Assembly (NCBI RefSeq): GCF_002892795.1
Contig: NZ_PJMC01000021.1
Span: 1-64,000 of the forward strand
Direction: 5' to 3'
Origin: Arthrobacter sp. AFG20
GTDB taxonomy: Bacteria > Actinomycetota > Actinomycetes > Actinomycetales > Micrococcaceae
DNA length: 64,000 nucleotides
Both the position numbers and the translations under genes were made by a program. The notes beneath the pieces are model-generated. The model ran no database searches and had not been told where the DNA came from. It saw nothing but the letters and a program-made list of their open reading frames with translations. The first letter of the stretch is position 1. Each line of letters starts with the position of its first letter. Positions 45,097-53,311 of this stretch are shown one piece after another.

Positions 45097-46131
45097 TTAC
45101 GGGAGGTCGTAGGGCAGTGTTTTGTATGCGGTGTTCTTGTTCATGTTCCAGCCTGCGACCAGGCCTGAGCCGATCATTTGGTCGCTGAGGCGGGCGAGTC
45201 GGTAGGCGGGGTCGGTGTCGAGGGCGAGTTGGAGGAATTGGTGGGCTTTGCTGCCTCTGCCTTCCCACCAGTTGATGTAGCCAATGGCCGTCAGAATGGG
45301 GGCTGCGTGCTCGGCGCTGGTGCGAGTGTAGGCGTGCAGGAGCAGTTGTTGTGCCCATTCGATGCGTGACCATTTCGGGGCGGCTTCGGTTTGGGCGAAC
45401 AGGATTTGTTGCATGGGCTCGTTCATTCCTGGGATATCGGCGATGAGCCGGTCGCGGATCGCCGGGAACTGCAGGTGGGCGACCAGTGCGTGGCAGTCAT
45501 CGTCGTTGGGGAAGGTCTTGGAGTCGAGCATGTTGGCCCAGAGTTTCCGGCCTTGCTGGAGCGCGGTGTCGGTTGGTAGGGCGGCGATGGAGTCTATGTG
45601 GTGTTCGACGGCGGCCGCTTTGGCTGCTGCCTGGCCGGTGGTGGGGAGGGTGATCCGGTCAGTGGGTTCGATGTAGCTGCCGCGGTAGATGAATTCGGCG
45701 TTGATCGCGCTGGTCTGGGTGGAGTTGACGGGCAGGGCGAGGTTGGTGCCGGGTTCGCCGTCGTAGGGGGAGAAGGTTTCGTCGCCGACGAAGAGTCCGT
45801 CCCGGATCGTGATGCCCTGTTCGGCGAGGACGCCGGTGAGCGCTGCGATGGTGCCGGCGTGGGGTCTGGCCTGTCCGTGCTGCGCTGTTTCGTTGGTGTA
45901 GACGGAGAAGATGATGGACGTCGCGTTGGTGTCGCTGGTGAGGTAGTGGGCGACGGTGCGTGCGTAGGGGAGTTCCTGTCCGGGTTGGCGGGGCAGGTCG
46001 ATCCGGAGGGTGGCGCCGATGCTGTTCTCGTTGAGGGTGATGCAGACGAGGCTTTCCTGGGGCCAGAAGCCCAGGGTGTGCCCGATGAAGCTGAGCACAT
46101 CTGATGGTGTTGTGATCGTGAGCTTTTCCAT
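45097..46131 (-). CDS. DUF4192 domain protein
   Basis: A 344-residue actinobacterial protein of unknown function. The N-terminus ITTPSDVLSFIGHTLGFWPQ then ESLVCITLNENSIGATLRID is the DUF4192 signature ([VI]SxPxDVLAAVPxLLGFxPxxSLVVV). The C-terminus (IGYINWWEGRGSKAHQFLQL, LDTDPAYRLARLSDQM) is also typical. ATG at 46131. Such genes are often found on actinobacterial plasmids and islands, a weak hint on context. It is alone, with no functional link to the catabolic genes. Codon use is less GC-skewed than its neighbours. Confidence 0.85.
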   Translation of the reverse strand: MEKLTITTPSDVLSFIGHTLGFWPQESLVCITLNENSIGATLRIDLPRQPGQELPYARTVAHYLTSDTNATSIIFSVYTNETAQHGQARPHAGTIAALTGVLAEQGITIRDGLFVGDETFSPYDGEPGTNLALPVNSTQTSAINAEFIYRGSYIEPTDRITLPTTGQAAAKAAAVEHHIDSIAALPTDTALQQGRKLWANMLDSKTFPNDDDCHALVAHLQFPAIRDRLIADIPGMNEPMQQILFAQTEAAPKWSRIEWAQQLLLHAYTRTSAEHAAPILTAIGYINWWEGRGSKAHQFLQLALDTDPAYRLARLSDQMIGSGLVAGWNMNKNTAYKTLPYDLP

Positions 46132-46263
46132 GATCCCGTGTTTCCCTTCACCCTTTGTGTTGCCGTGATTTTCTGCGGTTGTTGGTTGTGGGCGTCGTTC
46201 TGGTAGGGGACCAGCCGCTGGGTTGAGGGGCCGGAGTGCAACTTGGGGGACCGGCGCCGGGGG

Positions 46264-46315
46264 CGAAAACTTCATCCGGGGCCAATGGTTCGGTCTTTCA
46301 GTGCAGAAGTTTTCG
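46264..46315. repeat. 10-bp inverted repeat upstream of the DUF4192 gene
   Basis: CGAAAACTTC (46264-46273) and GAAGTTTTCG (46306-46315) are exact complements 32 nt apart, 133 bp before the DUF4192 start. It may be an operator or an element end; no second copy was seen. Confidence 0.35.
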
Positions 46316-46695
46316 GTTCCGGGGTCGGCGCGGTAGCGCCCTGGTTGCGCCGAGGTCCCGCCCAGCGATCATGGGGCATATCAGAATGACAAGCAGCGAT
46401 GGAACTTCCACTTGTCTATCGAAGCGGAGGAGTGAAGCGGCATGACTTCGCCATCAGCAATGGTTCCGTTCGCGGGGCGCCGCCTTCCGAGCGGAAACCC
46501 ATGTCGGGGACGTTTGGCAAGCAGGGAAAACGCGATGTGACCCAGCATTGGGAAGCGTCAGGTTTGGATCCAAGAAACCATCGCGGGGAAATGAAAATCC
46601 CACCCCTCCTGAACGGCTCCGGAGCTCCTGCCTGACGTCAGCTTGGGATGTACTCCAAAGGCACCTGGGAGAAAGTTTCGTGTTTCCTCTTAAGG
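46316..46695. other. Gene-free stretch
   Basis: 380 bp with short frames only, between the DUF4192 upstream region and the terminator of the MHS gene. Nothing recognised. Confidence 0.4.
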
Positions 46696-46731
46696 GGAAA
46701 GCCCTCGACCGGAGCGGGTCGAGGGCTTTCC
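46696..46731 (-). terminator. Terminator after the LacI-regulated MHS transporter
   Basis: Perfect 15-bp arms, GGAAAGCCCTCGACC (46696-46710) and GGTCGAGGGCTTTCC (46717-46731), with a 6-nt loop. It lies 32 bp past the stop of the transporter. The stem ends in a short T-run on either strand, so it could act in both directions. Confidence 0.75.
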
Positions 46732-46762
46732 TCATGTGCAGTGTTGTGGAGGGGATTGAGGT

Positions 46763-48175
46763 CTACGGTTTAGAACCATTCGCCTGGGTCCCGCCGTGTG
46801 GAGTCTCGAAGAGCAGGTGCTCGCCTTCCAGCACTTCGCGGTCTGCCGGTGCGACGGTGGCACGCGCGCCCTTGCTGCCGGTCTCGGGGAGAGTGAAGTA
46901 GACGATGAGGGAGAGGGTGACAATGGCGATCATGTAGTACGCAACGAACATGGGCTGTCCGGCACCGACGAAGGCAGCGGCGATAAGTGGTGCGGTGCCA
47001 CCGAAGACGGCGATCACGATCTGGTGCGCGAAACCGATGCCTGCTACCCGGACTGAGGCCGGGAACAGCTCGGCCTGGATTGTCGGGTAGACCGCCTGCC
47101 AGATTCCGAGAACCACCCACCCGGACGCTGAGACAAGAACGTAGACCCAGAAGCCTGGCTGGTTCAGCAGCAGAAGCAACGGGTAGAAGAGTACGATCAT
47201 GCCGATGGCGCCGATGATGGGGAAGATCTTGCGGCGGCCGAGGCGGTCCGAAAGGTATCCACAGACCGGCACGATGACCACGAGCAAGACCAGCCCGATA
47301 ACGCTCCCGGCCAGGGTGGAGGACAGGTCCCGGCCGGTGGTCAGCTTGGCGTAGGTGGGGAGGAAGGTGGCCCAGGTGTAGTAGGCCACGGCCGGGGCAG
47401 AGAGTGCCGCCGCCTGGAGCAGAGCCTTCGGGTGTTCGCGGAGCAGGTCCTTCAGGCGCGCCCAGGCGGACTTTTGATCGACGAGGGCAGCTGCCTCAAA
47501 CTCAGGGGTCTCATCCGAGCGGGCCCGCAGGATGAGACCGGCGACGCCGAGGACGCCGCCGATGACGAACGGGATTCGCCAACCCCAGGCTGCGAGTTCG
47601 GCGGGAGCAAAGGATGCTGTCACGATTGCGGCCGAACCGGTCGCTGCGAGGGTCGCAAGGCCGCTTGCCATGTTGGAGAACGAGCCGAACAGGCCCCTCC
47701 GGTTAGCGGGAGCGTGTTCGACCATGAACGCGATGGCGCTTTGCTGCTCGGTGCCGGCCGAGATTCCCTGGAGGATGCGTGCAACCAGGAAGAGAACAGG
47801 TGCTGCGTAGCCGATCGTCGCGAATGAAGGGGTAAGGCCGATGATCAGAGAGCCGAGCGCCATCCCGGAGATGGACAGCGTCAGGATGAGCCGGCGGCCG
47901 TAGCGGTCGGCCAGCGGCGAAATGATGATTCCGCTGAGCGGGCGTATAACAAAACCGACCGCATAGGTGAGCAGCGCTGCGACAAGAGACGCAAACGGGT
48001 TCTCACTTGGGAATATCTGTCCCGCGAACACTGCTGCCAGCAGCCCGTAGATGTACCAGTCGTACCACTCCACAAAGTGGCCGATCGTTCCGGCCACCAT
48101 GTTGACGGAGCGCCGGGGCGGCTCGGGCACTTCCGGAAGGCCCGAGCTGTCGAGCGCATCTTTTGAGGTCTTCAT
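46763..48175 (-). CDS. MHS-family MFS transporter, ShiA-like
   Basis: A 470-residue metabolite:H+ symporter with 12 helices. Features are MVAGTIGHFVEWYDWYIYGL, PLADRYGRRLIL (helix 2-3 loop), VARILQGISAGTEQQSAIAF, and DRLGRRKIFPIIG between helices 8 and 9. ATG at 48175 follows GGAGAGTTCA; an ATG four codons earlier is weaker. Its promoter and three tandem operator repeats lie 90-160 bp upstream (48265-48336). Family members carry shikimate/dehydroshikimate, ketoglutarate or proline-betaine. With the LacI block next to it, import of that block's substrate is likely. Confidence 0.9.
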   Translation of the reverse strand: MKTSKDALDSSGLPEVPEPPRRSVNMVAGTIGHFVEWYDWYIYGLLAAVFAGQIFPSENPFASLVAALLTYAVGFVIRPLSGIIISPLADRYGRRLILTLSISGMALGSLIIGLTPSFATIGYAAPVLFLVARILQGISAGTEQQSAIAFMVEHAPANRRGLFGSFSNMASGLATLAATGSAAIVTASFAPAELAAWGWRIPFVIGGVLGVAGLILRARSDETPEFEAAALVDQKSAWARLKDLLREHPKALLQAAALSAPAVAYYTWATFLPTYAKLTTGRDLSSTLAGSVIGLVLLVVIVPVCGYLSDRLGRRKIFPIIGAIGMIVLFYPLLLLLNQPGFWVYVLVSASGWVVLGIWQAVYPTIQAELFPASVRVAGIGFAHQIVIAVFGGTAPLIAAAFVGAGQPMFVAYYMIAIVTLSLIVYFTLPETGSKGARATVAPADREVLEGEHLLFETPHGGTQANGSKP

Positions 48176-48264
48176 TGAACTCTCCATACTTTCACGTTTT
48201 GCTGAGGAGGGGTTACGGATTGAACCGGAGGCAATCGGTCCTTCGGCTTGTCACCGGAACGAAT

Positions 48265-48336
48265 AAGATCGATTGCTGAGATCGGTTGCAGAGATCGGTT
48301 GCAACAACACTAAGGGCGACGAAAGAGACTTGTCAA
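48265..48336 (-). promoter_or_regulatory. Promoter and tandem LacI-type operators for the MHS gene
   Basis: Minus strand: TTGACA (48336-48331), 17-nt spacer, TTAGTG (48313-48308). Just downstream, three direct repeats of a 13-bp unit: GAGATCGGTTGC at 48291 and 48278 and the variant AAGATCGATTGC at 48265. Read as TGCAACCGATCTCA-like sites they match the LacI-family consensus TGNAANCGNTTNCA at all but one or two fixed positions. The same paired unit recurs at 49815-49841. Confidence 0.65.
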
Positions 48337-48523
48337 CGTCTTTTTGTGAGCGGCGTCGCAGGTTCGGGCATTGCCGCCTCCAGGGGAGGGCAAGCCCTTT
48401 GTGCAGTGGAGGCAGACGTGTTGCCTCGGTCGATTTAGGGGTGGTAGCGCCCATTCATGCTGCGGGCTGTAAGAACGGCCCGCGAGAAACTGATTAAAAT
48501 GAGCTGTTCTGGCGGTTGGGCCG

Positions 48524-49072
48524 TCACCCCTCTGCCGGAAGGGGTGTCTCGTTGTTGAAGTCCAGGTACTGCACACCGGACCACGCGCATTCCAAACTTC
48601 CGTAGACGGACCAGTACTCATCCCAATGGGAAAGTTTCCACTGGTCCCGTTCCAAGCCGCGGCGGGTTAGCCGGTCCCGCAGAAGGTCCTGGGGAACCCT
48701 CACCCGCACCACCGTGGTCGCAGAAGCTGGCCAATGGAACTTTTCTGCCGCGCGCGTCAGAAAATCCGGTTCATCGAAGTAGGCCCCGAAAGGGGCATCG
48801 AGCACGACCGAGCGGCCCAGGCGAAGATTCGCCCCGGCGACGTCCATAAGTGTCTCGTACTCGAGGGGAAGCAGGTTGTCGCGATAGTAGTCGTTGGATT
48901 CCCGGTCGGTGGGGTCGTGTCCGGTTGCCTTCAGCGCGAACTCGACGAAGCGTCCGCATACGCGGTCCTTGTCCAGGTATGCCGCGTTGTGTTCCTTTGC
49001 TGTTTTCTGCGCGACCGTCGTTTTCCCTGAGCCGGCCGGGCCAATAACGATATAGACGCTGGGGATCGTCAT
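48524..49072 (-). CDS. P-loop kinase (gluconate-kinase-like AAA/ATPase fold)
   Basis: 182 residues. Walker A is GPAGSGKTT (11-19), with DKDRVCGRFVEFAL following and VVLDAPFGAYFDEPDF as the likely Walker B/substrate strand. The lid region is VPQDLLRDRLTRRGLERDQW. The size and layout suit a small-molecule kinase such as a gluconate or nucleoside kinase. It overlaps the KDPG-type aldolase by 4 bp (ATGA), so it probably phosphorylates an intermediate on the way to that aldolase's substrate. A second, truncated copy of its C-terminus lies at 54604-54803. Confidence 0.82.
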   Translation of the reverse strand: MTIPSVYIVIGPAGSGKTTVAQKTAKEHNAAYLDKDRVCGRFVEFALKATGHDPTDRESNDYYRDNLLPLEYETLMDVAGANLRLGRSVVLDAPFGAYFDEPDFLTRAAEKFHWPASATTVVRVRVPQDLLRDRLTRRGLERDQWKLSHWDEYWSVYGSLECAWSGVQYLDFNNETPLPAEG

Positions 49073-49716
49073 CGGCGGGCCTCTGCCACGGCTGACAGGA
49101 ACTCCTCGGCGGCTTTGGTGACGAGGGTAAAGTCGCCGTCCGGCTGCCATGCTTTTGTCACGTAGCTGCCGACGCCGACACCTGCTACGCCTGCCGCGAA
49201 CCATTCGCCGACGTTCTCTACGGTCACGCCGCCTGCCGGCATGATCGGCAGGTGTGCGAGCGGGGCGAGAACGGACTTGGCATAGGGGATTCCGCCGGCT
49301 TCGGTGGGGAAGAGCTTGAGGATGTCAGCGCCGGCCTCGGCGGAGTTGACTAGCTCGGTCGGTGTGTAGGCCCCGCTAATAGTGGGTACCTGGTACCGGT
49401 TTGCTGTCCGGATCATTGCCGGATTCAGCTGGGGACTCACCAGGAATTCAGCCCCGGCGCGGATGCACTCGTAGGCCGAGTGCTCGTCCAGCACCGTTCC
49501 GGCCCCGATCGCTACTCCATTGGCCCCATGCCTGGCGGAGAGGCGGCGGATTACATCGACGGCACCCGGGATCGAAAGTGTGATTTCAAGGGCGCGGAAG
49601 CCTCCGGCGATGGCAGCTTCGGCAACGCGTTCTGCCAGGTCAGCGTTCTCGAGGCGGACGATGAGGACGGCGCCGGATTCGTCGATGGTCTGCAGGGTGC
49701 GAAGTTTCTTGTACAT
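49069..49716 (-). CDS. KDPG/KHG-type aldolase
   Basis: A 215-residue class I aldolase of the 2-keto-3-deoxy-6-phosphogluconate family, cleaving to pyruvate plus an aldehyde. Key parts are FRALEITLSIPGAVDVI (catalytic glutamate), VAIGAGTVLDEHSA, FLVSPQLNPAMI, DILKLFPTEAGG (Schiff-base lysine in KLFP) and IMPAGGVTVENVGEWFAAG. Length is normal. ATG 49716 with AAAGG upstream. It heads a minus-strand unit with the kinase and is divergent from the Gfo/Idh-LacI operon; LacI-type operators lie between. It points to a sugar-acid-like degradation route. Confidence 0.9.
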   Translation of the reverse strand: MYKKLRTLQTIDESGAVLIVRLENADLAERVAEAAIAGGFRALEITLSIPGAVDVIRRLSARHGANGVAIGAGTVLDEHSAYECIRAGAEFLVSPQLNPAMIRTANRYQVPTISGAYTPTELVNSAEAGADILKLFPTEAGGIPYAKSVLAPLAHLPIMPAGGVTVENVGEWFAAGVAGVGVGSYVTKAWQPDGDFTLVTKAAEEFLSAVAEARR

Positions 49717-49782
49717 GGGTGCCTTTCTTGGGGCCCAAGCGTGTTGATGCTCCTTGTTGCCTGGGCCACTGTTGAAGTGTCG

Positions 49783-49841
49783 TTGACAAACTTTCCCACC
49801 ATCCATACTGTTATTGCAACCGATCTCAGCAACCGATCTCA
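49783..49841 (+). promoter_or_regulatory. Promoter and tandem LacI-type operators for the plus-strand operon
   Basis: TTGACA (49783-49788), 17-nt spacer, TACTGT (49806-49811). Directly downstream are TGCAACCGATCTCA (49815-49828) and AGCAACCGATCTCA (49828-49841), overlapping at a 13-bp period. The first fits the LacI consensus TGNAANCGNTTNCA at all but one fixed position. Same unit as at 48265-48302 in the other orientation. Confidence 0.7.
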
Positions 49842-49859
49842 TACAAGGGGGTATCGCGG

Positions 49860-50840
49860 TTGACTTACGAACGCACAATCATTCTTGGTGCTTCCCATTG
49901 GCACACTCCGCTGTACGCAAATGCCATCGCTGAAGTGCACCAGGTCGTCGGTGTCAGTGACGACGACGTGTCCCTCGTGCAGGGGTTGGCTGATGGCTGG
50001 GGAGCGCCGGTGGAAGCTGACTGGCGGAAGCTGGTTGACCTTCCCGATGTTGGCCTTGCCTACGTTTTTGGCCCGCACGATGGTATGGCGGAGAAGTGTC
50101 ATGCCCTGATCGAACGCGGTATCCCGTTCGTGGTGGAAAAGCCGCTGGGAACGTCCCTTGCCGAACTATCTGCAGTGCGCAAAGCGGCCGATGCAGCCGG
50201 TGTGCCCGCCACCGTCCCACTCATCCAGCGGGACGGCCCCACCGACCGGTGGCTCGCCAAAGCCGGCCGGCCGACATATCAGCGGACCTCATTTATTGCC
50301 GGACCGCCGTCCCGCTACCTCAATAACGGCAATCCGTGGATGCTGGACCCGGCCAAGGCCGGCGGAGGGTGCCTGGCGAACCTGGGCCCACACTTCGTGG
50401 ACCTGTTCCTGCAGGGCTGTAACGAGACCTCTGTTCGTGTGCAGTCCCGGCTTTCGTCAACGTTGCACGGCGGAGACGTGGAGGACCACGCCAGTCTCAT
50501 CATCACTACGCCCGAGGGACGGGAAGCCATCGTGGAGGTCGGATACGCCTTCCCGGGCTCCCCGCTGAAGCGTTACTGCAGCTACACGTCGGTCGGTGAG
50601 GCAGGACACGCCTCCGTTGACTCCGATGGTTCTGCCACCTTCACCGCCCTGGACGGGACAAGCGAGTCCGCCACGATCAACGTGGACAGCGACCCGCTCT
50701 ACGATCCGTTCGTGCGGCGGGTCGCCCAGACGCTGGAAGATGGATTCCAGGGCTTGCCTACGCTGGCCCAGCTCGAAGACGTCATGCGCCCCATTTGGCA
50801 GGCCTATGACGACCAGCACGGAGGAAGAGAACATGCCTGA
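49860..50840 (+). CDS. Gfo/Idh/MocA oxidoreductase, first copy
   Basis: A 326-residue NAD(P)-dependent dehydrogenase of the inositol/glucose-fructose oxidoreductase family. The N-terminal nucleotide fold is atypical (IILGASHWHTPLYANAI, without the usual GxGxxG). EKPLGTS near residue 95 holds the catalytic lysine, and CLANLGPHFVDLFL provides the family's GxxxDxGxHxxD-like helix. The start is TTG at 49860 behind AAGGGGG. It is the first gene of the LacI-controlled plus-strand operon and overlaps lacI by 8 bp. It likely oxidises a cyclitol or sugar hydroxyl. The aberrant glycine motif makes activity less certain. Confidence 0.82.
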   Translation: MTYERTIILGASHWHTPLYANAIAEVHQVVGVSDDDVSLVQGLADGWGAPVEADWRKLVDLPDVGLAYVFGPHDGMAEKCHALIERGIPFVVEKPLGTSLAELSAVRKAADAAGVPATVPLIQRDGPTDRWLAKAGRPTYQRTSFIAGPPSRYLNNGNPWMLDPAKAGGGCLANLGPHFVDLFLQGCNETSVRVQSRLSSTLHGGDVEDHASLIITTPEGREAIVEVGYAFPGSPLKRYCSYTSVGEAGHASVDSDGSATFTALDGTSESATINVDSDPLYDPFVRRVAQTLEDGFQGLPTLAQLEDVMRPIWQAYDDQHGGREHA

Positions 50841-51828
50841 TCTGAGTATCGACGTCGTCGCGAAAGCCGCCGGTGTCCACCGGTCCACGGTCTCCCGGGC
50901 ATTCTCCCGCCCGGAAGCGGTGAAAAGTGAAACCCGCGAGCACATCCTCCGTGTCGCCGAGGGGCTCGGCTACACGATGAGTCCACTCGCCCAGGCGCTC
51001 CGCAAAAAGACCAGCACCTTCATCCCGCTGATCGTCCCTGACATCACCAACCCGTTCTTTGCAGAACTGGCCAAGACGATGACACAGGCCGCCGATGAGC
51101 GCGGCTACCAGCTGCTGCTCTGCGTCACCAACGGGGACCCTGCCAAGACCGAGGGATACTTCATCGCCATGCAGGCCATGTATGCCCCCTTCGGGATCGT
51201 CGCACCCTCTACAAAGGTCGACACCGAGGCGCTGAAACGCTTCGACTTCGGCCACAAAGTCGTCGTGATCGACCGGGTGGAAGGCGACGATGCGGTCCCA
51301 ACGGTCACCGTCGACAGCCGCCGCGGAATCATGCTCGCACTGGACCACCTGCATGCACTGGGGCACACGTCGATCGGCTACGTATCCGGCATCGCCGGAA
51401 CGCACACCGCCCAGGACCGGATGGACGCGTACCTGGAACTGTCCGCCGAGAGCGGCAGCGCACCAGTCGTGCTGGACAGCGGGTCGGATCTGGATGCGGG
51501 CACGCGCGGGGCAGAGCATTTCCTCGAGATGGAGAAACCCCCAACGGCCATCATCGCGGCAAACGACATGGTCGCCTTCGCGGTCATCTCCGCCCTCGGC
51601 AAAAGCGGAGTGCGCGTACCCGAGGACGTGTCCGTCATCGGTTTCGACGGCCTGGCACTGGGCGCCCGGTTCAACCCTCCCCTGACCACCATCCGGCAAC
51701 CCATCGCCGACATGGGACACATCGCCATCGAACTGGCCGAGAAGCAGAACATCGACGGCTCCGTGGACCACATCGTCCTCGAACCTGAACTACTGGTCCG
51801 TGCCTCCACTTCAGGACCACGCAAATGA
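50833..51828 (+). CDS. LacI-family transcriptional regulator
   Basis: 331 residues. The N-terminal HTH is SIDVVAKAAGVHRSTVSRAF, with hinge GYTMSPLAQALRKK. A periplasmic-binding-protein-like sensor domain follows (FIPLIVPDITNPFFAELA, TAIIAANDMVAFAVISAL, DVSVIGFDGLALGARFNPPL). It overlaps both neighbours, so it is autoregulated within its operon. The TGCAACCGATCTCA tandem sites downstream of two promoters (49783-49841, 48265-48336) are its probable operators. The effector is presumably the imported substrate. Confidence 0.9.
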   Translation: MPDLSIDVVAKAAGVHRSTVSRAFSRPEAVKSETREHILRVAEGLGYTMSPLAQALRKKTSTFIPLIVPDITNPFFAELAKTMTQAADERGYQLLLCVTNGDPAKTEGYFIAMQAMYAPFGIVAPSTKVDTEALKRFDFGHKVVVIDRVEGDDAVPTVTVDSRRGIMLALDHLHALGHTSIGYVSGIAGTHTAQDRMDAYLELSAESGSAPVVLDSGSDLDAGTRGAEHFLEMEKPPTAIIAANDMVAFAVISALGKSGVRVPEDVSVIGFDGLALGARFNPPLTTIRQPIADMGHIAIELAEKQNIDGSVDHIVLEPELLVRASTSGPRK

Positions 51829-52409
51829 CCGCGCAGACTAACGGCGCCCCCGCAGAAACACTCCGGCGGCTGCCGGGACTCCAGCACACGGACCACGTCG
51901 GCCTGACCGTCCCCAACCTCGAGGAAGGTATCCGGTTCTTCGTCGACGTGCTCGGGGCCGAGGAACTGTACCGCTCCGAACGCGGGCCGGACGAAGAATT
52001 CATGCCCACAAACTTCAACGTACCGGCAGATGCGAAACTAACGCTCGCCATGCTCCGCCTGCCCCCGAACCTCAATATTGAACTCTTCGAGTGGAGCAGC
52101 GCTGAGCGGCGCGACACCCCGCCACGGCACTGCGATGCCGGCGGACACCACCTGTGCTTCGTCGTGGACGACGTCGACGAAGCGATCGCCGTGCTGCAGG
52201 AAACCCCCGGGGTGCGGGTGCTCGGTGAGCGCAAAGAAGTCGCAGGCGACAGCCCGCGCGTAGCCGGCAACCGCTGGACCTACTTCCTCACCCCCTGGGG
52301 CCTGCTGATGGAGATCGTCGACCGGTCCCGCGTCGCCGCCCCACCCCGGCTGGTCGGTCCTGCGGACTGGGCAGCAGCTACAAACACTTCCAGAAAGGAC
52401 AACCAATGA
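51825..52409 (+). CDS. VOC-family (glyoxalase/dioxygenase-like) protein
   Basis: A 194-residue vicinal-oxygen-chelate protein. The first half begins GLQHTDHVGLTVPNLEEGIR (metal histidine) with FFVDVLGAEELYRSE. The second half has GGHHLCFVVDDVDEAIAVL (metal histidine) and LTPWGLLMEIVDRSR (metal glutamate). So a complete H-H-E site is present. It overlaps lacI and the TIM-barrel gene by 4 bp each. Members are glyoxalases, epimerases and extradiol dioxygenases. In some Pseudomonas QuiC proteins a 4-HPPD-like VOC domain is fused to a 3-dehydroshikimate dehydratase barrel; here the two folds are adjacent genes. Confidence 0.87.
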   Translation: MTAQTNGAPAETLRRLPGLQHTDHVGLTVPNLEEGIRFFVDVLGAEELYRSERGPDEEFMPTNFNVPADAKLTLAMLRLPPNLNIELFEWSSAERRDTPPRHCDAGGHHLCFVVDDVDEAIAVLQETPGVRVLGERKEVAGDSPRVAGNRWTYFLTPWGLLMEIVDRSRVAAPPRLVGPADWAAATNTSRKDNQ

Positions 52410-53311
52410 TGCGGCTTGCAGGTCACACACTCGGAACCCCGGACCACACGGTTCCCCAAGCACTGGCGCTCTTCAAAGCCGCCGGCCTCGACGCCGCGGA
52501 GGTCATCTACCAGGACGACTACCTGTCAGGGTTACCTCTGGGAGACCGGCGCGCCGCGATGGAGGCGTTGAAGGCTTCCGACAGCGAAGGCGTGCCGATC
52601 GCAGGTCTTACGCCCTACACGACAGCCATCAACTCCCTCGATGACGTGGAGTGGCGCGGCGCGGTCGATGAATTCCGCGGTGCCATTGAAACCGCGCACA
52701 TGGTCGGGGCTGACCGGGTCCGTGTCTACGCCGGGTCCTGGCATGCCGGGGACTCCGACCATGCCCGGCGGTGGGCAAGACTCGTGGATGCGCTGCAAAC
52801 CCTTGCACCGGAAGCTGAACAGGCAGGTGTGCGGCTGTGCGTTGAGAATCACTTCGGCACAATGACCCAGTCCGCGGCCGAGACCGCAGCCCTGGTCCGC
52901 GAAGTCGCGCACCCGGCCATCCGCGTTCTATACGATCAAGCGAACCTGACATTCACCCACGACGAAAAGTTCGAACAGGCCCTCGCTGTTCAAGGCGACC
53001 TGATCGGCCACGTGCATGTGAAGGACCTTGTCTTCACCGATCCCAACGCAGCGTTCCGCGCAACCGAAACAGCCCGGGTTAACGCTTCCGAGCGGGCCGT
53101 ACGGTCCCGCGTCGTGGGAAGCGGCGTCGTTCCCTGGCCCCAAATTCTCTCCGGGCTGGTGCAGCACGGCTACGACGACGTGCTCAGCATCGAACTTGAA
53201 TACCGCTGGCACCGGCAAGACCTTCCCAAGCCCGAGGACGGATTCAGGGAATCAGCCGACGTCCTGCGCGCCATGCTCTCTGATCCCGCCCAGGTAAGGA
53301 ACGCCCGATGA
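52406..53311 (+). CDS. Sugar-phosphate isomerase/epimerase-type TIM barrel
   Basis: 301 residues of the AP-endonuclease-2/xylose isomerase-like TIM family. Expected metal ligands at strand ends: glutamate in VRLCVENHFG, aspartate in IRVLYDQANL, histidines in GHVHVKDLVF, glutamate in VLSIELEYRW. Members include inosose dehydratase/isomerase, hydroxypyruvate isomerase and 3-dehydroshikimate dehydratase. Coupled to the VOC gene and the next dehydrogenase by ATGA overlaps. In this operon a dehydratase or epimerase acting on a keto-cyclitol is plausible; the exact reaction cannot be told. Confidence 0.87.
   Translation: MMRLAGHTLGTPDHTVPQALALFKAAGLDAAEVIYQDDYLSGLPLGDRRAAMEALKASDSEGVPIAGLTPYTTAINSLDDVEWRGAVDEFRGAIETAHMVGADRVRVYAGSWHAGDSDHARRWARLVDALQTLAPEAEQAGVRLCVENHFGTMTQSAAETAALVREVAHPAIRVLYDQANLTFTHDEKFEQALAVQGDLIGHVHVKDLVFTDPNAAFRATETARVNASERAVRSRVVGSGVVPWPQILSGLVQHGYDDVLSIELEYRWHRQDLPKPEDGFRESADVLRAMLSDPAQVRNAR

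Noticed and set aside
45598..46104. 168-codon glycine/valine-rich plus-strand frame over the DUF4192 gene
   Set aside because: Antisense of a well-supported gene; no recognised domain.
46399..46635. 79-codon plus-strand frame as a small gene
   Set aside because: No ribosome binding site, no recognised pattern, and it lies in an otherwise empty spacer.
50782..51771. 329-codon minus-strand frame over lacI
   Set aside because: Antisense shadow; the plus strand has a full LacI protein with overlapping operon neighbours.
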